DNA from: Acidobacteriota bacterium
GTDB lineage: Bacteria > Acidobacteriota > Thermoanaerobaculia > Multivoradales > JAHEKO01
Assembly (NCBI GenBank): GCA_030610025.1
Contig: JAUWSP010000033.1
Coordinates: 1-11,786 of the forward strand
Reading direction: 5' to 3'
DNA length: 11,786 nucleotides
Below are positions 10,436-11,786 of this stretch, piece after piece (the stretch's first letter is position 1; each line of letters begins with the position of its first letter). The position numbers were made by a program, and so were the translations under genes. Under the pieces are notes generated by a model. That model did no database searches, was not told the DNA's origin, and saw nothing but the letters and a program-made list of their open reading frames with translations.

Positions 10436-10966
10436 CTACGGACAGACCTCTGCGTTGCTGGGCACCTGGCCGGTCAGGACCAGGAAGTTGCCGAAGGGTC
10501 CCATGTTGTTCATGGCCTCGCCCTTCGGACCCTTGAACTTCAGACGGCCGAACATCATCGCCTTCATCGGTCCGTACTTGTCCGCTCCCATCTCCTGCCA
10601 ACGCTGGGTGTCGGCAAACATCAGGTAGTCGGCCTTCGGGCTCAACTCTTCGACCTTGACGGCTCCACCGTAGACACACTGCGTCGATCCGTCCCGCTCT
10701 TCGATGCGCAACTCGACTCGGGGGCTGTCTTCACAGTCCCGACGATAGATCTGCATGATCTTGAAGCCGCGATCGAGGTCGTTCTGCATCCACTTGCCGA
10801 GCTCGCCGGTAAGCCTTTCGTCCTCGTTCCAGGCCTCGCAAGCCAGTTCGGCCCAGTCGGCGGACATGAAGACGATCTCTTCGCCAGTGGCGGGAGAGAC
10901 GAGGATCGGCACCAGGAGCACCCCCAGGCCGAGGGCGATAGCACCTGTAGTGATGAGCTTCTTCAT
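10436..10966 (-). CDS. Exported SCP2 sterol-transfer-like protein
   Basis: This is a 176-residue secreted or periplasmic protein. It starts with a classic signal peptide: MKK, a hydrophobic core at 4-25, and ATG-EE as a likely cleavage site after Gly28. The mature part resembles SCP2-type sterol/lipid-binding domains. The C-terminal stretch KYGPMKAMMFGRLKFKGP followed by GPFGNFLVLTGQVP matches the pattern in which a ligand-binding helix and strand carry the load. In the known fold the domain holds a hydrophobic ligand in a tunnel; the ligand here cannot be told. Four cysteines (43, 78, 97, 175) in a mature part of about 148 residues suggest two disulfides formed after export. The ATG at 10966 has a perfect AAGGAGG (10975-10981), giving confidence in the start. 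It is separated from lhr by 196 bp, so it probably has its own promoter, though I found no clear one. Confidence 0.8.
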   Translation of the reverse strand: MKKLITTGAIALGLGVLLVPILVSPATGEEIVFMSADWAELACEAWNEDERLTGELGKWMQNDLDRGFKIMQIYRRDCEDSPRVELRIEERDGSTQCVYGGAVKVEELSPKADYLMFADTQRWQEMGADKYGPMKAMMFGRLKFKGPKGEAMNNMGPFGNFLVLTGQVPSNAEVCP

Positions 10967-10974
10967 GGTTGCTG

Positions 10975-10981
10975 CCTCCTT
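10975..10981 (-). promoter_or_regulatory. Strong ribosome-binding site of the SCP2 gene
   Basis: AAGGAGG on the minus strand matches the full anti-Shine-Dalgarno core, 8 nt from the ATG at 10966. It is the best site in the window apart from that of mreD, and it suggests efficient translation of the exported lipid-binding protein. Confidence 0.8.
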
Positions 10982-11097
10982 GATTTTCTGGGTGTCGTCG
11001 ATAGCGCTCCCGGCTCGATGGACACCTGCAGGATTTCACCTCTGGCGAGCCGAAGGCAGCGCACATTGTGGAAGAGGCTTCAAGAATCCGCCACACT

Positions 11098-11131
11098 CTT
11101 TCGGGTGGTGCTGCCTGCATGGCCCCGAAAG
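11098..11131. repeat. 8-bp inverted repeat downstream of lhr
   Basis: CTTTCGGG (11098-11105) and CCCGAAAG (11124-11131) are perfect inverted repeats around an 18-nt loop, starting 32 bp past the lhr stop on the minus strand. It may contribute to transcript ending, but no T-run follows and a chance match is possible. The rest of the 196-bp gap 10967-11162 shows only the SCP2 ribosome-binding site. Confidence 0.3.
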
Positions 11132-11162
11132 TCACTGCCACTACCCTTTGGGATGGGTCGTT

Positions 11163-11786
11163 TCAATACCGCCGGCGCAGCTTCAGGGCTCCGGGCTCGC
11201 GGGAGACGCCGAACATCTCGGCCAGCGGCACGGCGTAGGGGCTATCCGTTGCGGGCGCGCCATTGATCGACTCGATGGCAACGCCGTGCATGGGGTCGAA
11301 CTGGCGGGTCAGCAGCACTTTCAAGAAGCCGAGGTAGTCCCGCAGGAAGGGGTGGTCGGGCTCGACCTCGATCTCGAGATCTCGGCCCTGTCGCCGAGCC
11401 ACCACCACCAACTCGGTGCCGTGGTAGACGAGATATGTCCCTACCCGCCTGGGTGGTACCCGCCCCTTGAGCTCTTCGAGCGCCAAGCCGCAAGGAGAGG
11501 CCGGGTCCAGCGCTCCCATCCAGAAGATCCTATCGGTCGGCAGCCCTTCCCGGAGGTGGCGATAGGCCGCGGGTGCGATGAACTGGAGACCGTCGATACC
11601 TCGGAAGAAGTGACCTGCCAGGACTTCGCCCGAGAGCTCCATGATGCGAAGGGTTCGAAAAAGGTTGGACCAACGCAGTGCCGGAAGCTCACGGGCCAGC
11701 AGCTCCCTGAAGAGGATTCCGTAGCGCTGCAGCAGTTGGCGGACCCTCTCCCTGTTGAGCTCCTCGACCTCCAGGGCGTCGCGCTC
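11163..11786 (-). CDS. lhr: C-terminal part of an Lhr-type DEAD/DEAH ATP-dependent helicase, 5' end outside window
   Basis: Lhr proteins are large 3'-5' DNA/RNA-DNA helicases linked to DNA repair. Only the last 207 residues are here, so the RecA-like motor domains lie beyond the right edge. The visible part matches the Lhr C-terminal region: a winged-helix-like LLQRYGILFRELLARELP, then W-x-x-L-x-x-x-L-R, the GEVLAGHFFRGIDGLQF segment (Lhr proteins typically show GEIRGGRFVxGxxGEQF), and a GALDPASPCGL stretch followed by RVPPRRVGTYLVYHGTELV. The C-terminus reads INGAPATDSPYAVPLAEMFG and ends LKLRRRY, also Lhr-like. The frame is open to the window edge, and the TGA is at 11165-11163. The adjacent SCP2 gene is on the same strand 196 bp downstream, with no sign of a functional link. 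Confidence 0.85.
   Translation of the reverse strand, partial: ERDALEVEELNRERVRQLLQRYGILFRELLARELPALRWSNLFRTLRIMELSGEVLAGHFFRGIDGLQFIAPAAYRHLREGLPTDRIFWMGALDPASPCGLALEELKGRVPPRRVGTYLVYHGTELVVVARRQGRDLEIEVEPDHPFLRDYLGFLKVLLTRQFDPMHGVAIESINGAPATDSPYAVPLAEMFGVSREPGALKLRRRY

Noticed and set aside
10343..11266. 307-codon plus-strand frame over the SCP2 gene
   Set aside because: Antisense to a gene with a signal peptide, a perfect ribosome-binding site and SCP2-like motifs. No recognisable domain.

Overview
The window is GC-rich, densely coded bacterial DNA from a Gram-negative (diderm) organism. The evidence for an outer membrane is indirect: a PpiD-like periplasmic folding factor, an exported SCP2-type lipid-binding protein and a lipopolysaccharide-kinase-family domain. 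Gene order and protein style resemble Acidobacteriota (Thermoanaerobaculia-like) or a related deep lineage. That placement is an impression from sequence style, not a computed result.

Layout. Bases 1-922 hold the 5' part of a minus-strand PpiD-like peptidyl-prolyl isomerase gene. A 171-bp divergent control region (923-1093) separates it from a seven-gene plus-strand operon: mreB, mreC, mreD, mrdA (PBP2), rodA, rng, and a large gene for a two-domain protein (7854-10064). Every junction in this operon is an overlap or a gap of at most 15 bp, so the seven genes are very probably co-transcribed and partly translationally coupled. Bases 10065-10435 contain no convincing gene but do contain a striking 25-bp imperfect inverted repeat. 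Two further minus-strand genes follow: an exported SCP2-like protein (10436-10966) and the C-terminal part of an Lhr-type helicase that runs off the right edge (11163-11786).

How the genes work together. MreB filaments, MreC, MreD, the SEDS glycosyltransferase RodA and the transpeptidase PBP2 form the Rod complex that elongates the lateral wall. RNase G commonly travels with this cluster. The unusual member is the seventh gene. Its N-terminal half is a Kdo/WaaP/InaA-type kinase with intact Lys, HRD...N and Asp residues. Its C-terminal half looks like a clan-A glycoside-hydrolase TIM barrel that keeps the TEFNWP-type nucleophile motif but has Gln-Ala where the acid/base Asn-Glu is expected. 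A cytoplasmic kinase fused to a possibly degenerate glycosidase, embedded in a cell-elongation operon, is the best candidate here for an undescribed function, plausibly tied to glycan or lipid-sugar metabolism.

Main limits: all families were assigned by eye from motifs. Several start codons are non-ATG and were chosen from ribosome-binding sites and overlaps. Promoters are candidates only.
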